Shown: positions 1-8,895 of the stretch, one piece after another
Position numbering within the stretch: position 1 is the first letter of the stretch
Layout of the letters: the number at the start of each line of letters is the position of its first letter
Assembly (NCBI RefSeq): GCF_036053395.1
Contig: NZ_CP107942.1
Location: 9,642,001 to 9,706,000 of the forward strand
Length of the DNA stretch: 64,000 nucleotides
Direction: 5' to 3'
Origin: Actinoplanes sp. NBC_00393
GTDB lineage: Bacteria > Actinomycetota > Actinomycetes > Mycobacteriales > Micromonosporaceae
Translations under genes and position numbers: made by a program
The notes under the pieces: generated by a model
Database searches by the model: none
Told to the model about the DNA's origin: nothing
Seen by the model: only the letters and a program-made list of their open reading frames with translations

Positions 1-1310
1 CACACCTGCCGCAGACTGGGTTCATCCTCGACCAGCAACACCGTCTCTCCGTGCCCGGCAAGCTGATCCAGCCTGGGCTCCGCGGGGCGTGCGGTCGTCG
101 GCCGTTGATCAGTTACCGGCAGCAGAATGCTGAAGGTGGTTCCCACACCCTCCTCGGAGCAGACCGTGACGGTTCCGGCGGCACCGGTCACGATCCCGTA
201 CACCATTGCCAGGCCCAAGCCGGTGCCTTGACCCGGTGCCTTCGTGGTGAAGAACGGTTCGAAGATCCGGTCGACGACCTCGCGGGGCATGCCGGTGCCG
301 GTGTCGCTGACCCGCAACCGCGCATACTCACCCGGTTTGATCGCCGGGCCGTGTGTGACGTGGTCGCCGTCGACCATGACGCTGTCGGTCTCGATACTCA
401 GGGTGCCGCCACCCGGCATGGCGTCGCGGGCGTTGACGGCCAGGTTGACCAGAACCTGTTCGAGCTGTCCCGGATCGGCCATGATCGGTCCGCAGTCACC
501 GCCGCAGGTGATGGACAGGGTGATGTGCTCGCCGATCGAGCGGCGCAGCATGTCCTCCACGCCGTGCACGACGGTGGCCCAGTCGACGGCCTGCGGCCGC
601 ACGACCTCCTGGCGGGCGAAGGCCAGTAACTGCCGGGTCAGGTCACCGCCGCGGCGGGCGGCTCGCATGATCTGCTGCGCGTCCTGACGGACCTCAGCCC
701 ACATCTCCGGTCCGTCCCCGGCCGGATGCTGTTCGTCGGCGCTGTCCGAGATGAATGCCGCATAGTTGACGATCACGGCGAGAAGATTGTTGAAGTCGTG
801 GGCGACACCACCGGCCAGCTGACCCAGGCTCTCCATCCGTTGGGTGCGCAGCAGCTGGGCTTGCAGTGCCGCCCGGTCGGCTTCCTCCCGCAGCCGGACC
901 CGTTCGGCCTCGGCGCGTAGCCTGTCGCTGATGTCGCGAACCGCCGCGGATACGATCAGTCCGCTGTCGGTACGCAAACCGCTCAGGCTGATCTCAGTGG
1001 GAAACACCACGCCGTCCTTGCGGCGCGCCCGTAGCGGTTCACCGCCGCCCATGGCCCGGTGCACCGCGTTGGCGAAGTACCGCTCTCGCATTTCACGGTG
1101 TGCCTGCGCGAGGTCGTCCGGAACGAGGACCTCGATCGGTTGGCCGATCAACTCGTCCCGGCCGTAACCGAACAGCCGCTCGGCCTGCCCGTTGACGAAC
1201 ACGATCCGCCCGTGCCGATCCGCACCGACCATCGGGTCCGGCGCCGCATCGACCAGTTGCCGAAACAGCGAGTCGTCCGGCACCAGGTGCTTGTCGTCGG
1301 CTGTAGTCAC
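1..1310 (-). CDS. Hybrid sensor histidine kinase (PAS-HisKA-HATPase-REC), 3' end outside window
   Basis: Read on the minus strand from a GTG at 1310 preceded by GGACGGAG, the frame stays open to the window edge (436 codons seen). A PAS domain (about residues 8-120, with GRIVFVNGQAERLFGYGRDE) is followed by a HisKA box with phosphoacceptor His171 in AHDFNNLL. The HATPase has its N box near residue 290 (NLAVNARDAMPGGG) and glycine boxes DTGTGMP and GQGTGLGLAM. A receiver domain begins near residue 427 (VLLVEDEP) and is cut by the edge. This is the layout of hybrid kinases of the FixL/NtrB-like HisKA type. No membrane segment is seen, so it is probably cytoplasmic. The PAS ligand cannot be told from sequence; a redox or oxygen cue would suit the neighbouring dormancy-type genes, but that is inference. 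Confidence 0.9.
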   Translation of the reverse strand, partial: MTTADDKHLVPDDSLFRQLVDAAPDPMVGADRHGRIVFVNGQAERLFGYGRDELIGQPIEVLVPDDLAQAHREMRERYFANAVHRAMGGGEPLRARRKDGVVFPTEISLSGLRTDSGLIVSAAVRDISDRLRAEAERVRLREEADRAALQAQLLRTQRMESLGQLAGGVAHDFNNLLAVIVNYAAFISDSADEQHPAGDGPEMWAEVRQDAQQIMRAARRGGDLTRQLLAFARQEVVRPQAVDWATVVHGVEDMLRRSIGEHITLSITCGGDCGPIMADPGQLEQVLVNLAVNARDAMPGGGTLSIETDSVMVDGDHVTHGPAIKPGEYARLRVSDTGTGMPREVVDRIFEPFFTTKAPGQGTGLGLAMVYGIVTGAAGTVTVCSEEGVGTTFSILLPVTDQRPTTARPAEPRLDQLAGHGETVLLVEDEPSLRQV

Positions 1311-1871
1311 CGGTCCGCTCCGTCCCAGTAGCGGCGGAGTCTGCCGTGCGGCGGCCAGAGCTGTCCCGGCGGTGCGCTGGTAGCGCCGACCGGACGAAGG
1401 ACCGCGCTGGTACCCAACAACGTGGCCACCCCCTTTCGCGTCGACCCGGTGTTCTTCGTACCGCATCGTCGGACGAGCGACTGCCACATACGCAAACCCG
1501 CACCGCCTCGACGGCGCCGTGTCCAATGCGAGAGGGTGTGCCGGCCGCACACCAGAAGCGGTAGGACATGCTACAAAGCCTGGTGGGTCCCGCGGCCTGG
1601 GCCGTGGGTTGATGCGGCGGGGATGATCATCGCGAACCGCCGTACCCGATGGCCTGACCTGGTCGCTGTGAGGAGAGAAGTCACCGCTGCACCACGATAG
1701 GACTGGCGTTCTCGGATCAAATCTATGCCTGGCGTCCGCGGATCGACGCTCTGTCACCTCGCTGGCCGGCGGCCGTGACCGGCTCCTTTGCGCAAGGCCG
1801 GACCAGGGCCTCCTGCTGACGTGAGTCGGCCCCTTCGATCGGAACCCGGGAGTGTCTTCGGTGCTGCGCTG
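1311..1871. other. Intergenic region, no gene seen
   Basis: Between the kinase start and the 3' end of the broken receiver gene I see no reading frame with a recognisable product or good ribosome binding site. The kinase promoter must lie here. The open frames present are overlapping, arginine-rich and unconvincing. Confidence 0.5.
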
Positions 1872-2268
1872 TCACGGGCAGGCGAAGGGAACCTGACCGT
1901 CCTCATGTCCGCTGTGCAGGGCCTTGTCGACGCAGCCGACGAGCTCCCGCGGCTCGAACGGCTTACGCAGAAACCCGGTCGCCTGCGCGTCTTCCGGTAG
2001 GGAGTCACCCGGCATCAGGCTGTCGCTGGCGAACACGACCGGCAGATTGTTCGTCGTCGGATCGGCTCGCAGCGCCTGACACAACTCGACGCCGGTCATT
2101 GCCGGCATGTCGATATCGCTTACCACCACGTCGGGAACATGTTCCCGGATCGCTTGGAGGCCTGCGCCGCCGTCGGCGGCCAGAACCACTGTGTGCCCGG
2201 CCCTGCGGAGCACCCTGCCGATGATTTCGCGGATGTCACTTCGTCTTCTGCCACGACAACAGTGCCAT
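1872..2268 (-). pseudogene. Single-domain response regulator, frameshifted at its N-terminus
   Basis: The main frame (1872-2213) encodes a receiver domain without its first strand: phosphoacceptor Asp in VVSDIDMPAMTG, and the conserved Lys in GFLRKPFEP. The missing N-terminus is present upstream but in another frame. TVVVAEDEV is followed, after loss of one base at about 2240, by DIREIIGRVLRRAGH in the main frame. The only good ATG (2268) is in a third frame relative to TVVVAEDEV, which implies a second single-base loss just after it. Without the acidic pair in AEDE, the protein starting at the GTG at 2213 could not bind Mg2+ normally. It is either a decayed CheY-like regulator or carries sequencing errors. 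The intact paralogue lies at 6888-7265. Confidence 0.75.
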
Positions 2269-2639
2269 TATTTGCCGGCTCACCCGTTCTGGGCCGTCCG
2301 AGTGGCGCGCATAATCCGCCGATCGAGTGCAGCCCGGAGGCCTCCGCCGCCGATGAAGTGCGGCTGGCAGGCATCGCAGCTGTGCCGCCCGACTGCGGGT
2401 GGCCGTGTTGCAGAGCGTCGCGTGCGCAGCAGCGAGCGACAGCCGCTGACCGGCCACAGGGGTGTGGCGCTTACCGCGGTGCGCAGCCGAACACGTCGGC
2501 CAGGCCGGTGACTTCGAGTTGGCGGCGAACGAGACCACTGCTGCGCTCGACGGTGACCGTGGTACCAGCCTGCCGCGCGGGGCGGTGACCACGCCTATCG
2601 CCGGCGTGTGCCGGCGGAAGTTTCGGCCGCGTTGGCGAT
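2269..2639. other. Intergenic region, no gene seen
   Basis: No convincing coding frame or structured RNA is visible between the broken receiver gene and the STAS gene. It may carry the promoter of the broken regulator. Confidence 0.4.
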
Positions 2640-2948
2640 CTACTGCGCTTTCAACGTGTCCCACAGCCCGACGATCTCCAGGATCCGGCGCACACCGGGC
2701 TGCGGATTGGCGATCCGCAACCGTATTCCGCGCGAGGCGGCCGCACAGTATCCCTCGTCAAACGCCGCGAGGCCGGATGAATCACAGAACGTGACTTCCG
2801 CGAGGTCCACGACGACGTCACGGACACCGTCGGCGCTGACCGCCTCGTTGACGGCCTGCTGGACGTCATCCACGGTCGCCATGTCGATCTCTCCGTACAC
2901 CCAGATGTGGATCACGCCTGCTGATGTGCGGCCGCTGGTGACATTCAT
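2640..2948 (-). CDS. STAS-domain anti-sigma factor antagonist
   Basis: This 102-residue protein is a single STAS domain of the SpoIIAA/RsbV type. The hallmark phosphorylation loop FCDSSGL places the regulatory serine at 57 or 58, and VYGEIDMATV near residue 20 forms the first strands. Proteins of this family bind an anti-sigma kinase (RsbW/SpoIIAB type) when unphosphorylated and so release a sigma factor; phosphorylation of the serine switches this off. No kinase or sigma partner lies beside it, so the partner is elsewhere. The ATG at 2948 is divergent from the CBS-BON gene at 3188, so the two share a 239-bp control region containing a GGGCC-N4-GGCCC palindrome. Length is normal for the family. 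Confidence 0.85.
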   Translation of the reverse strand: MNVTSGRTSAGVIHIWVYGEIDMATVDDVQQAVNEAVSADGVRDVVVDLAEVTFCDSSGLAAFDEGYCAAASRGIRLRIANPQPGVRRILEIVGLWDTLKAQ

Positions 2949-3101
2949 CGATGTTCCGCTCCGTCATGCCGGTCAGGCCGGATCAGCGTAGCCGCCCGTC
3001 CGGGCATGTGGCATGCCGTTGTCGCGGATACCCGACACGGCCCTGGGAGCTGTTGATCACCGGCCCGGCAGTGCAGGCGGACGTCGGCGAACGCCCGCCG
3101 G

Positions 3102-3115
3102 GGGCCGAAAGGCCC
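3102..3115. promoter_or_regulatory. GGGCC-GAAA-GGCCC palindrome, possible DosR-like box
   Basis: A perfect 5-bp inverted repeat with a 4-bp spacer sits 72 bp before the CBS-BON start, in the STAS/CBS divergent region. Its geometry (half-sites of five separated by four) matches the mycobacterial DosR box GGGAC-N4-GTCCC, but the half-site differs at position 4. Assignment is inference from spacing and neighbouring genes. Confidence 0.35.
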
Positions 3116-3187
3116 GACGCGGAGGTCTGCCGGTCCTGCCCCGGCGGGCCGCGCGGGTTCTACCGTCAAAGTGACGAGGAGGACGTG

Positions 3188-3874
3188 ATGCGAGTCTGGA
3201 CAGTCGGTGACGTGATGACGACGGCGGTGGTGACCGTCGACCCGAGCGCTTCCTATCGTGCCGTCGTCGATCTGCTGGTCGAAAGGCGGATCAGCGCGGT
3301 GCCGGTCGTGGACGAGGCCCTGCAGGTTGCCGGCGTGGTATCCGAAGCCGACCTGCTACGCAAGATTGAATATGCGGGAGATGAGAAGCCGCGGCTGTTC
3401 GAGGGCCGCCGGCGGCGCGGTGAACGGGCGAAGGCCACGGTGGGCACCGCCGCGGATCTGATGAGCGCCCCACCGGTGGTAGCCCGCGCCGACATGTCGA
3501 TCGCGGCCGCGGCCCGGCTGATGGACGCCGAGCATGTCAAGCGCCTGCCGGTCGTTGACGACCTCGGCCGGCTGATCGGGATCGTCGCGCGCAGCGACCT
3601 GCTGAAGGCGCATCTGCGCCCGGACGACCAAATCCGCGAGGACGTGGTCGACGGCATGCTGGCCGCCTACTTCGCAGACGGCGTCGACGATGTCGACGCA
3701 CAGGTGAGTGGTGGCGTCGTGACGCTCACCGGAAGGGTGGACCTGGCCTCGACCGCTGAGTCGGCCGGTCACGTCACCCGGCAGGTGCCCGGTGTGGTGA
3801 CCGTGGTCAACGCGATTACCTGGGTTGTGGACGACCGGCAGACGGTGACCGGCCTCGGATACGGCGTCGCCTGA
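3188..3874 (+). CDS. CBS-domain pair plus BON domain protein
   Basis: The 228-residue product starts at ATG 3188 after a strong GAGGAGG; frames further upstream lack such a site. Two CBS domains (about residues 3-60 starting VGDVMTTAVVTV, and about 90-145 containing TAADLMSAPPVV) form a Bateman module that usually binds adenosyl ligands. A BON domain follows (about 150-215, VSGGVVTLTGRV), a fold linked to membrane or phospholipid association. The arrangement is common in actinobacterial stress islands; the CBS-only mycobacterial relative Hrp1 belongs to the hypoxic DosR regulon. No enzyme domain is present, so a sensory or regulatory role is most likely. A 7-bp-stem hairpin follows the stop codon. 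Confidence 0.88.
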   Translation: MRVWTVGDVMTTAVVTVDPSASYRAVVDLLVERRISAVPVVDEALQVAGVVSEADLLRKIEYAGDEKPRLFEGRRRRGERAKATVGTAADLMSAPPVVARADMSIAAAARLMDAEHVKRLPVVDDLGRLIGIVARSDLLKAHLRPDDQIREDVVDGMLAAYFADGVDDVDAQVSGGVVTLTGRVDLASTAESAGHVTRQVPGVVTVVNAITWVVDDRQTVTGLGYGVA

Positions 3875-3879
3875 ACATC

Positions 3880-3902
3880 GCCGGACCGGCCTATCGTCCG
3901 GC
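3880..3902 (+). terminator. Hairpin after CBS-BON gene
   Basis: GCCGGAC and GTCCGGC form a 7-bp stem with a 9-nt loop starting 5 nt after the stop codon. No U-tract follows, as usual in high-GC actinomycetes. It could also be a regulatory palindrome for the next gene, which begins at 3925. Confidence 0.4.
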
Positions 3903-3924
3903 CATTTGAGAGAGTAGGTGCGTC

Positions 3925-4413
3925 ATGTCGTCGTTGAATGTCTACGACCAGCTGGCCATGCACGACTTCGCCGCCGACCTGCCCGCCGACTGGCTGCACC
4001 GGTGGGCGGAGTATGGCCGGCCGGTGTTTCACCCCAGCCAGCACCGCCTGTTCTCCGCAGGCGACCCGGCGAACAAGTTCTGGCTGATCAACTCCGGCGC
4101 GGTTGTGCTGGACTTCGCGGTGCCGGGCCGTGGCGACATCGTCATCGAGCGGCTGCGGCACGGCTCGGTCGTCGGCTGGTCCTGGCTGATCCCGCCCTAC
4201 CGGTGGCGGTTCGGGGCCGTGGCCGCCGAAAACGTCCACGCCATCGAGTTCGACGCCGCCCGGGTACGCGACATGATCGCCGACGACCCGCAGCTCGGCC
4301 GTGACCTCAACGCCCGCTTCCTAGCGGTGCTCGCCGACCGGCTGCACCACGCCCGCGCCCGGCTCGCCGAACTGTACGCCTACCCGGACGCCGATCCGGG
4401 ACAGCTCCGCTGA
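3925..4413 (+). CDS. Stand-alone cyclic nucleotide-binding (Crp-like) domain protein
   Basis: The 162-residue protein begins at ATG 3925 behind GAGAGAGTAGG. It has the beta-roll of the cNMP-binding family: FSAGDPANKFWLINSGAV around residues 43-60, GDIVIERLRHGSVVGWSW, and a C-terminal helix ending in a charged region. The Crp-type helix-turn-helix that would normally follow is absent, so it is not a DNA-binding regulator by itself. The phosphate-binding cassette consensus (GE-A-R) is not evident; GSVVGWSW occupies the equivalent place, so cAMP binding is doubtful. A close paralogue of the same size lies at 22481-22957 and shares FWLI, CSWL/WSWL and W(R/Q)FGAVA. Such proteins recur in actinobacterial hypoxia and USP clusters; the function is unknown. 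Confidence 0.8.
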   Translation: MSSLNVYDQLAMHDFAADLPADWLHRWAEYGRPVFHPSQHRLFSAGDPANKFWLINSGAVVLDFAVPGRGDIVIERLRHGSVVGWSWLIPPYRWRFGAVAAENVHAIEFDAARVRDMIADDPQLGRDLNARFLAVLADRLHHARARLAELYAYPDADPGQLR

Positions 4414-4417
4414 CCCG

Positions 4418-4439
4418 GTCGCCCTGGTGCCAGGGCGAC
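4418..4439 (+). terminator. 10-bp-stem hairpin between cNMP and nitroreductase genes
   Basis: GTCGCCCTGG and CCAGGGCGAC pair perfectly with a 2-nt loop, 4 nt after the cNMP stop codon. It may end or attenuate transcription before the nitroreductase gene at 4464. Confidence 0.5.
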
Positions 4440-4463
4440 AGCTGACTGAAAGGGAGCGCGGCG

Positions 4464-5435
4464 ATGACGACACCACTGGACGAGCAAACTCTCGCTCGCT
4501 GCGTGCAGACCGCCGCGCTCGCACCGTCGCTGCACAACAGCCAACCATGGCGCTTCCGGATCGCCGACGGCACCGTCGACGTGTTCGCCGACCGCAACAG
4601 GCAACTGGAGGTTCTCGACCCGGCAGGCCGGGAACTGCTGATCAGCGTCGGCGCGGCCGTGTTCACCCTGCGCCTCGCCGTCGGCGCGCAGGGCCGGATA
4701 CCGCTGCTCACCGTGTTGCCCGACCCGGAGCTGCCCGATCTCGTCGCCCGGATCCGGACTGGCCGTGCCACGACGCCGTCGGCGCAGGTCAATGCCCTGG
4801 CCGCCGCGATCACCGCCCGGCACACCAACCGGCGCCCGTTCGCCGACGCCGTCGTGCCCGCCGACAGTATGGAGCAACTGTCCGTCGCCGCCGCCCAGGA
4901 AGGCGCCGTACTCACCCGGGCGAGCGCGGTCAGCCGCGACACGATCATCGGCCTCGGCCAGGCAGCCGAGGCCCGGCTCCGGGCCCGCGGCAGCTACCGC
5001 GCCGAACTCGGCCGATGGACCCAGCCCCGCACGCACCGGCGCGACGGTATCCCACCTACCGCCTACGGGCCGTGGGACGCTATGGAACACATGCCGCTGC
5101 GCGACTTCGGACTGGTGCACCGGCAACCGTCGCGCCCCACCGAACGGTTCGAGGCCCACCCGACCATCGCGGTGCTCGCCACCGACGGCGACGCCCCGCC
5201 GGACTGGATCCGGGCCGGACAAGCGCTGCAACGAGTCCTGCTGACCGCGACCTGCCTGCACCTGGCCACCACCCCGATCAGCCAACCCGTCGAAATCCCC
5301 GCGGTGCGTGAAATGCTCACCGACACCTCCAGCAACCGGTGGGCGCAGATGATCATCCGGCTCGGCTACGCGGAACCGGCCGCGGCGACACCCCGCCGCA
5401 CCCTCGACGACATCCTCGAAAGGCTGCAGCCGTGA
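4464..5435 (+). CDS. Acg-type nitroreductase family protein
   Basis: This 323-residue protein starts at ATG 4464 after AAAGGGAG. It belongs to the Acg (Rv2032-like) branch of the FMN nitroreductase fold: an N-terminal half with APSLHNSQPWRFR (about residues 18-30), the family signature for the flavin pocket, and a second lobe with RHTNRRPFAD and a C-terminal MIIRLGYAEP. In mycobacteria Acg-like members are DosR-induced, and some lack enzyme activity because a lid occupies the active site, so turnover of a nitro substrate cannot be assumed. The stop codon overlaps the GTG of the next gene by 4 nt, so the two are translationally coupled. Confidence 0.87.
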   Translation: MTTPLDEQTLARCVQTAALAPSLHNSQPWRFRIADGTVDVFADRNRQLEVLDPAGRELLISVGAAVFTLRLAVGAQGRIPLLTVLPDPELPDLVARIRTGRATTPSAQVNALAAAITARHTNRRPFADAVVPADSMEQLSVAAAQEGAVLTRASAVSRDTIIGLGQAAEARLRARGSYRAELGRWTQPRTHRRDGIPPTAYGPWDAMEHMPLRDFGLVHRQPSRPTERFEAHPTIAVLATDGDAPPDWIRAGQALQRVLLTATCLHLATTPISQPVEIPAVREMLTDTSSNRWAQMIIRLGYAEPAAATPRRTLDDILERLQP

Positions 5436-5911
5436 CAATGACCCGACGTTGGCGGCGATGGATGTACCGCGACGGCCGCCCCAACCGGCTGGCCCGGCTG
5501 CTGAACCGGCTCTCGGCCGTACAGTTCAGCACCGGTTTCCTGGCCCCGACCGGCTGGGTCACGCTGGAGGTGACCGGCCGAGTCAGCGGACGCCCGGTCG
5601 TATTCCCGCTGGTCGTCGCCGACTATGAAGACGAACGGTATCTGGTGTCGATGCTGGGGGAGAACGCGAACTGGGTGGCGAACGTGCGCGCCGCGAACGG
5701 CGAGGCGATCCTGCGGCACGGCCGAGCCCGTCCAGTTCGGCTCGTCGATGTGCCGGTCGCCGAACGGGCCCCGATCCTGCGCCGATACCTGGACGTCGCG
5801 CCAGGCGCACGTGCCCACCTGCCAGTCGACCGGACAGAGCCAGTGGAGCAGTTTGAACGGATCGCCGCGAACTATCCGGTCTTCCGCATCTCGGCGCAGA
5901 CCGAGCACTGA
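5432..5911 (+). CDS. Deazaflavin (F420)-dependent nitroreductase-family protein, Ddn-like
   Basis: The GTG at 5432 overlaps the nitroreductase stop (GTGA); an in-frame ATG at 5438 is an alternative. The 159-residue product shows the split-barrel fold of the Ddn/DUF385 family: GWVTLEVTGRVSGRPVVFPL (residues about 36-55), then YLVSMLGENANWVANVRAA and a C-terminal PILRRYL region. Relatives use reduced coenzyme F420 to reduce quinones or nitro compounds, or bind fatty acids. F420 use fits an actinomycete. Coupling to the Acg-type gene suggests a shared redox role under low oxygen, which is inference. Confidence 0.85.
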   Translation: MTMTRRWRRWMYRDGRPNRLARLLNRLSAVQFSTGFLAPTGWVTLEVTGRVSGRPVVFPLVVADYEDERYLVSMLGENANWVANVRAANGEAILRHGRARPVRLVDVPVAERAPILRRYLDVAPGARAHLPVDRTEPVEQFERIAANYPVFRISAQTEH

Positions 5912-6399
5912 CGATCGTCCCCGGCGAGATCGGCGACCTCGGACAGCAATCCCGACGCAGGGCACAAAAGATTGCGGCGAGCCCGCCCAGCGCTGGACGT
6001 GCCGGGCGCGAATCCGTATCGGCCGAGGCGGCGATTGGCAGGTCCTTGCCGCGCGGTTCACGCCGCCACGCCCGGCGCACCTACGCCTTCTCCCTCAACA
6101 GCCTGCGGTTCTCCTGCAGCATGTCGCTGGCCGGCCGATCAACGCGTTCGCCGGCATCGGCCTACCGGATTTAGCTGCGCAGCGCTTCCGGATGGGCGTT
6201 GAGCTGTTCCGCGTACCGCTGGATCTTGGGCCCCGGGCTGCACGAAATGGATTCCCGCACATTTAGGCGGATATGAAAGCGGACCGGGTCGCCGGCGCAG
6301 ACGAGAGGCAAGAGGTGGCGACCGCTGTCAGGTGCTCTGCCTTGGTATCGACACCACGCCGGTCAGGGACTCTGGCTACCAGAGGTGTGGGAGGAGTGC
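5912..6399. other. Intergenic region, no gene seen
   Basis: Nothing convincing is coded here. Short frames on both strands lack ribosome binding sites and family motifs. The 3' part may include the degraded tail of the MarR-like pseudogene. Confidence 0.4.
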
Positions 6400-6790
6400 G
6401 GTGCCGCCGCGCCCTGTTTTCCGTGAGGTGGGTATCCACGGTGGAGTTGAGGTCGGCCATGAACACTTGGAACTGTTCCAGAAGCTAGGGCGGCGGGTAG
6501 TGCGCCATGGCAGTGTCGAGGCGGTAGGCGAGCGGGCCGAAGAACTCGTCCGCCCGCCCCTGGATGCGCTCGCCGCTACGCAGAGTGATGTTGCGCCGGT
6601 CGGAGTGCTCGCGGGCACGGATGATGTGCCCTTCCGATTCGAGACGATTCAGCAATGCGGTGGTGGCTGGCGTGGACAGGGGGATCCGCTCGCTCAATCA
6701 GAGCGAGTCCGTATGCGACCTGTGCAAGAGAACCGGGCTGAGGCTGCCGCCAACTCGGTGGCCCGCCCACCAGCCCGACCAGGAAACGAC
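6400..6790 (-). pseudogene. MarR-family regulator remnant
   Basis: Minus-strand fragments together resemble a MarR regulator. GSLAQVAYGLAL (near 6730) lies in one frame. STPATTALLNRLESEGHI, REHSDRRNITLR (the wing) and FFGPLAYRLDTAMAHY follow in another frame (6485-6697). A TAG then interrupts the same frame before LLEQFQVFMADLNSTV (to about 6420). At least one frameshift and one nonsense codon separate recognisable parts, so no full protein can be made. The recognition helix and wing are well preserved, which suggests recent loss. The former target cannot be told; ends are approximate. Confidence 0.7.
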
Positions 6791-6887
6791 AATGGCGTGC
6801 TTCCCGGCCGCATTCCACGAAACGCCATTTGATGTTCCGGGAGCCGTCCGGCGCCCAGCTCAGCCCGTGGCTGTCGAGCGTTCGGTA

Positions 6888-7265
6888 TCAGTGCCTGCTG
6901 GCAATCACATCACAGAGTTCGGCGATGAGGCGGCGAGGCGACACGGGCTTCGGCAGGTACCGGTCAGCTCCGGCGTGGAGTCCGGCCTCCACGTCGTACT
7001 GATGGACGCCGGCGGAGTACATGAGGACGGCGGTGTTGTTGATTTCGGGTGTGCTGCGGACGAGCCGACACAGGTCGATGCCGTTCATGTCGGGCATCCG
7101 TACGTCGGTGATCAGGCCGACCGGTTGAGCGTTGGCGAGGATGCGAGCGGCGGTTCTGCCGTCACGGGCACCTACGGTCTGATACCCGGCGGACTCCAGC
7201 GCGATCGTCAGCAGTTCACGGATGTCCCGGTCGTCCTCGGCGACGAGCACCAGGTCCTTCTTCAT
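6888..7265 (-). CDS. Single-domain response regulator (CheY-like)
   Basis: The 125-residue protein starts at ATG 7265 after GAAAGGG. It is one receiver domain: acidic residues Asp11/Asp12 in VAEDDRDI, phosphoacceptor Asp54 in LITDVRMPDMNG, Ser84 in MYSAG and Lys106 in YLPKPVS. No output domain follows, so it would act by protein contact or as a phosphorelay intermediate, possibly with the hybrid kinase at the start of the window. It resembles the broken regulator at 1872-2268 in size and organisation. A longer frame runs upstream to 7718, but the added residues are arginine-rich and lack family features, so the internal ATG with its good ribosome site was chosen. Confidence 0.87.
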   Translation of the reverse strand: MKKDLVLVAEDDRDIRELLTIALESAGYQTVGARDGRTAARILANAQPVGLITDVRMPDMNGIDLCRLVRSTPEINNTAVLMYSAGVHQYDVEAGLHAGADRYLPKPVSPRRLIAELCDVIASRH

Positions 7266-7856
7266 CGCGATACCCTTTCTGTCGGCTGCGCCCTGACCAT
7301 CGGCCGGTGCAGGCTGCCGTTCAGTTGCCTGCCGTTGCATCTGCGGAGCGAGCCGAGAAGCCGCTGCCAGAGCTTCCCAGGTCACGCGGCCGCCGCGGCC
7401 AGTCCGCCTGCCGCACCGAGAGAGCTGCTGTAGCGGCCCGGATCGATGACGGTTCGTTGCCCGCATGACGGCAAGCAGATTCGCGCGTGCGCTCAACGCA
7501 GGGACAATGTCTGTCCATCCCACGCCGCCGGGAATCGGCCTTCTGTGCTGACCGTATCGCAGTGCTGCTGTCGGCCAAGGCTTCACGAACTGGTCCTGGC
7601 CGCCGCGGGCGGGGCCGCGACGAGGCCTCCATACCAACCCGCGTGGCCGGGCTGTCGGTGCTGACGCATCAGCAGAGCGGGGCCGCGATGCGAACCGGCA
7701 CCAGTTGAGCCTGCCCACGTCCGCTACCGACCGGCACGGGCGAGGGCCACTCTTGCTGGCCTGCCATCAACCCGCTCTCGTCGTGCACCGGACGGGAACC
7801 AGGCCGCCGAGACGATGGTCAGCCGAGCCTCAACCCGTCGTCGCAAGGACACCACC
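7266..7856. other. Intergenic region between divergent genes
   Basis: This 591-bp gap separates the receiver gene (minus) from a small plus-strand gene. I see no coding frame with family features. It should hold both promoters; no clear DosR-like palindrome was spotted. Confidence 0.4.
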
Positions 7857-8231
7857 ATGACCGAGCTACCGGCCACCGCCACGCCGGCGACCAAGACCGA
7901 CCAGCCCCGCCCCGCACGGCCCTGGCAGCAAGCCGGACACCCTCTGGTGCGGGTAGAGGCCACCGCGGACACGATCTACCCGTACGCGCTGCAGATTGGC
8001 GACCACGCCACGACCCGGATACCGATGACTGCAGCCGCCCTGCGGTCGCTGCGGGATGCGCTGACCGCGCTGCTCGCCCACACGACGCCGGCGGCCGCGG
8101 AGGACTTTGTCAATGATTGGGCCACGGCACACGGAGCCATGGTCGTGACCAGCCCACAAATCGCCGACGTGGACGTCCCGGACGCACCTTCTCTGGCGGT
8201 GCCGTCGCGCGTGTACGTGATGGCAGCCTGA
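7857..8231 (+). CDS. Hypothetical protein, 124 aa
   Basis: ATG 7857 follows AAGGAC; an in-frame ATG at 7815 would add an arginine-rich stretch and is less likely. The product has a proline/threonine-rich N-terminus (residues 1-30) and then a compact domain with ATTRIPMTAAALRSLRDALT, followed by PAAAEDFVNDWATAHG and a valine-rich end. No signal peptide or membrane segment is visible. I do not recognise the family. Its place among stress and USP genes suggests co-regulation with them, but no function can be given. Confidence 0.6.
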   Translation: MTELPATATPATKTDQPRPARPWQQAGHPLVRVEATADTIYPYALQIGDHATTRIPMTAAALRSLRDALTALLAHTTPAAAEDFVNDWATAHGAMVVTSPQIADVDVPDAPSLAVPSRVYVMAA

Positions 8232-8281
8232 CCGTGCAATCCTCGGCTCGCTCAGGTCCAGGTCGCAGGTGGAACGGGAAC

Positions 8282-8295
8282 GGGACGAAAGTCCC
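8282..8295. promoter_or_regulatory. GGGAC-GAAA-GTCCC palindrome, best DosR/DevR-type box
   Basis: A perfect GGGAC/GTCCC inverted repeat with a 4-bp spacer matches the core of the mycobacterial DosR consensus (GGGACTWWAGTCCC). It lies 51 bp after the 124-aa gene and 180 bp before the small gene at 8475; the USP gene starts at 8896. DosR control is inference from motif and context. Confidence 0.45.
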
Positions 8296-8474
8296 TGGCC
8301 GCACCGCCCCATTCGGCGTGATCATCAAATCCTGATCTTTCGCCTACCCGGATCTGCTCAAACGGTCGGCAGGCCGGGCCGAGATACCGGCCGACCGATA
8401 TCCACTCCAGGTCCGCAGCCGCTCAACTGGGGCTGCGGCCCACTTCACGACTGCGGACGGAAGGCGGCCCCGAC

Positions 8475-8663
8475 GTGAGTACATCGACTGAAGAACGCCC
8501 CGCGACACCAGCACCCACCACATCCACAGGCCCTCCCCGCCGCTACGCCACCCCTACCGGTGCGCCATGCCCATACACCGTGCGCGCCGACGGGTCGGTC
8601 GACGGCGACGGCGACTGCCGCGGCTGCGGAACGTGCCTGCTCGGCGCTGGCTGGGAATCCTGA
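8475..8663 (+). CDS. Small cysteine-containing hypothetical protein, 62 aa
   Basis: GTG 8475 is preceded by GGAAGG. The product has a threonine/proline-rich N-terminus and a C-terminal CRGCGTC cluster after PYTVRADGSVDGDGD, which could bind a metal. It lies downstream of the best DosR-like palindrome. The family is not recognised, and the short length makes the call tentative; it could be chance coding capacity in high-GC DNA. Confidence 0.4.
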   Translation: MSTSTEERPATPAPTTSTGPPRRYATPTGAPCPYTVRADGSVDGDGDCRGCGTCLLGAGWES

Positions 8664-8895
8664 CCAAGCCCACCAGTACAGCGTCGACAGTGGTGCCGCG
8701 GACGGTGAGGAGCTGCGGGCTGGACACCTACCTGCCGTGTGTTCGGGCATTGCCTTCGGCCGTGAGAGCAACGGTCTCCGGGCGCCGGTACAGACGCTGC
8801 TTTCAGTGGTTGTAGGGCAACCCGGGCCTCCAGCCCCATCAATCAATGCCGATCGGCCCTGCCGGCCTACGGCAACGCGGGCATAGCCTGCGAAC

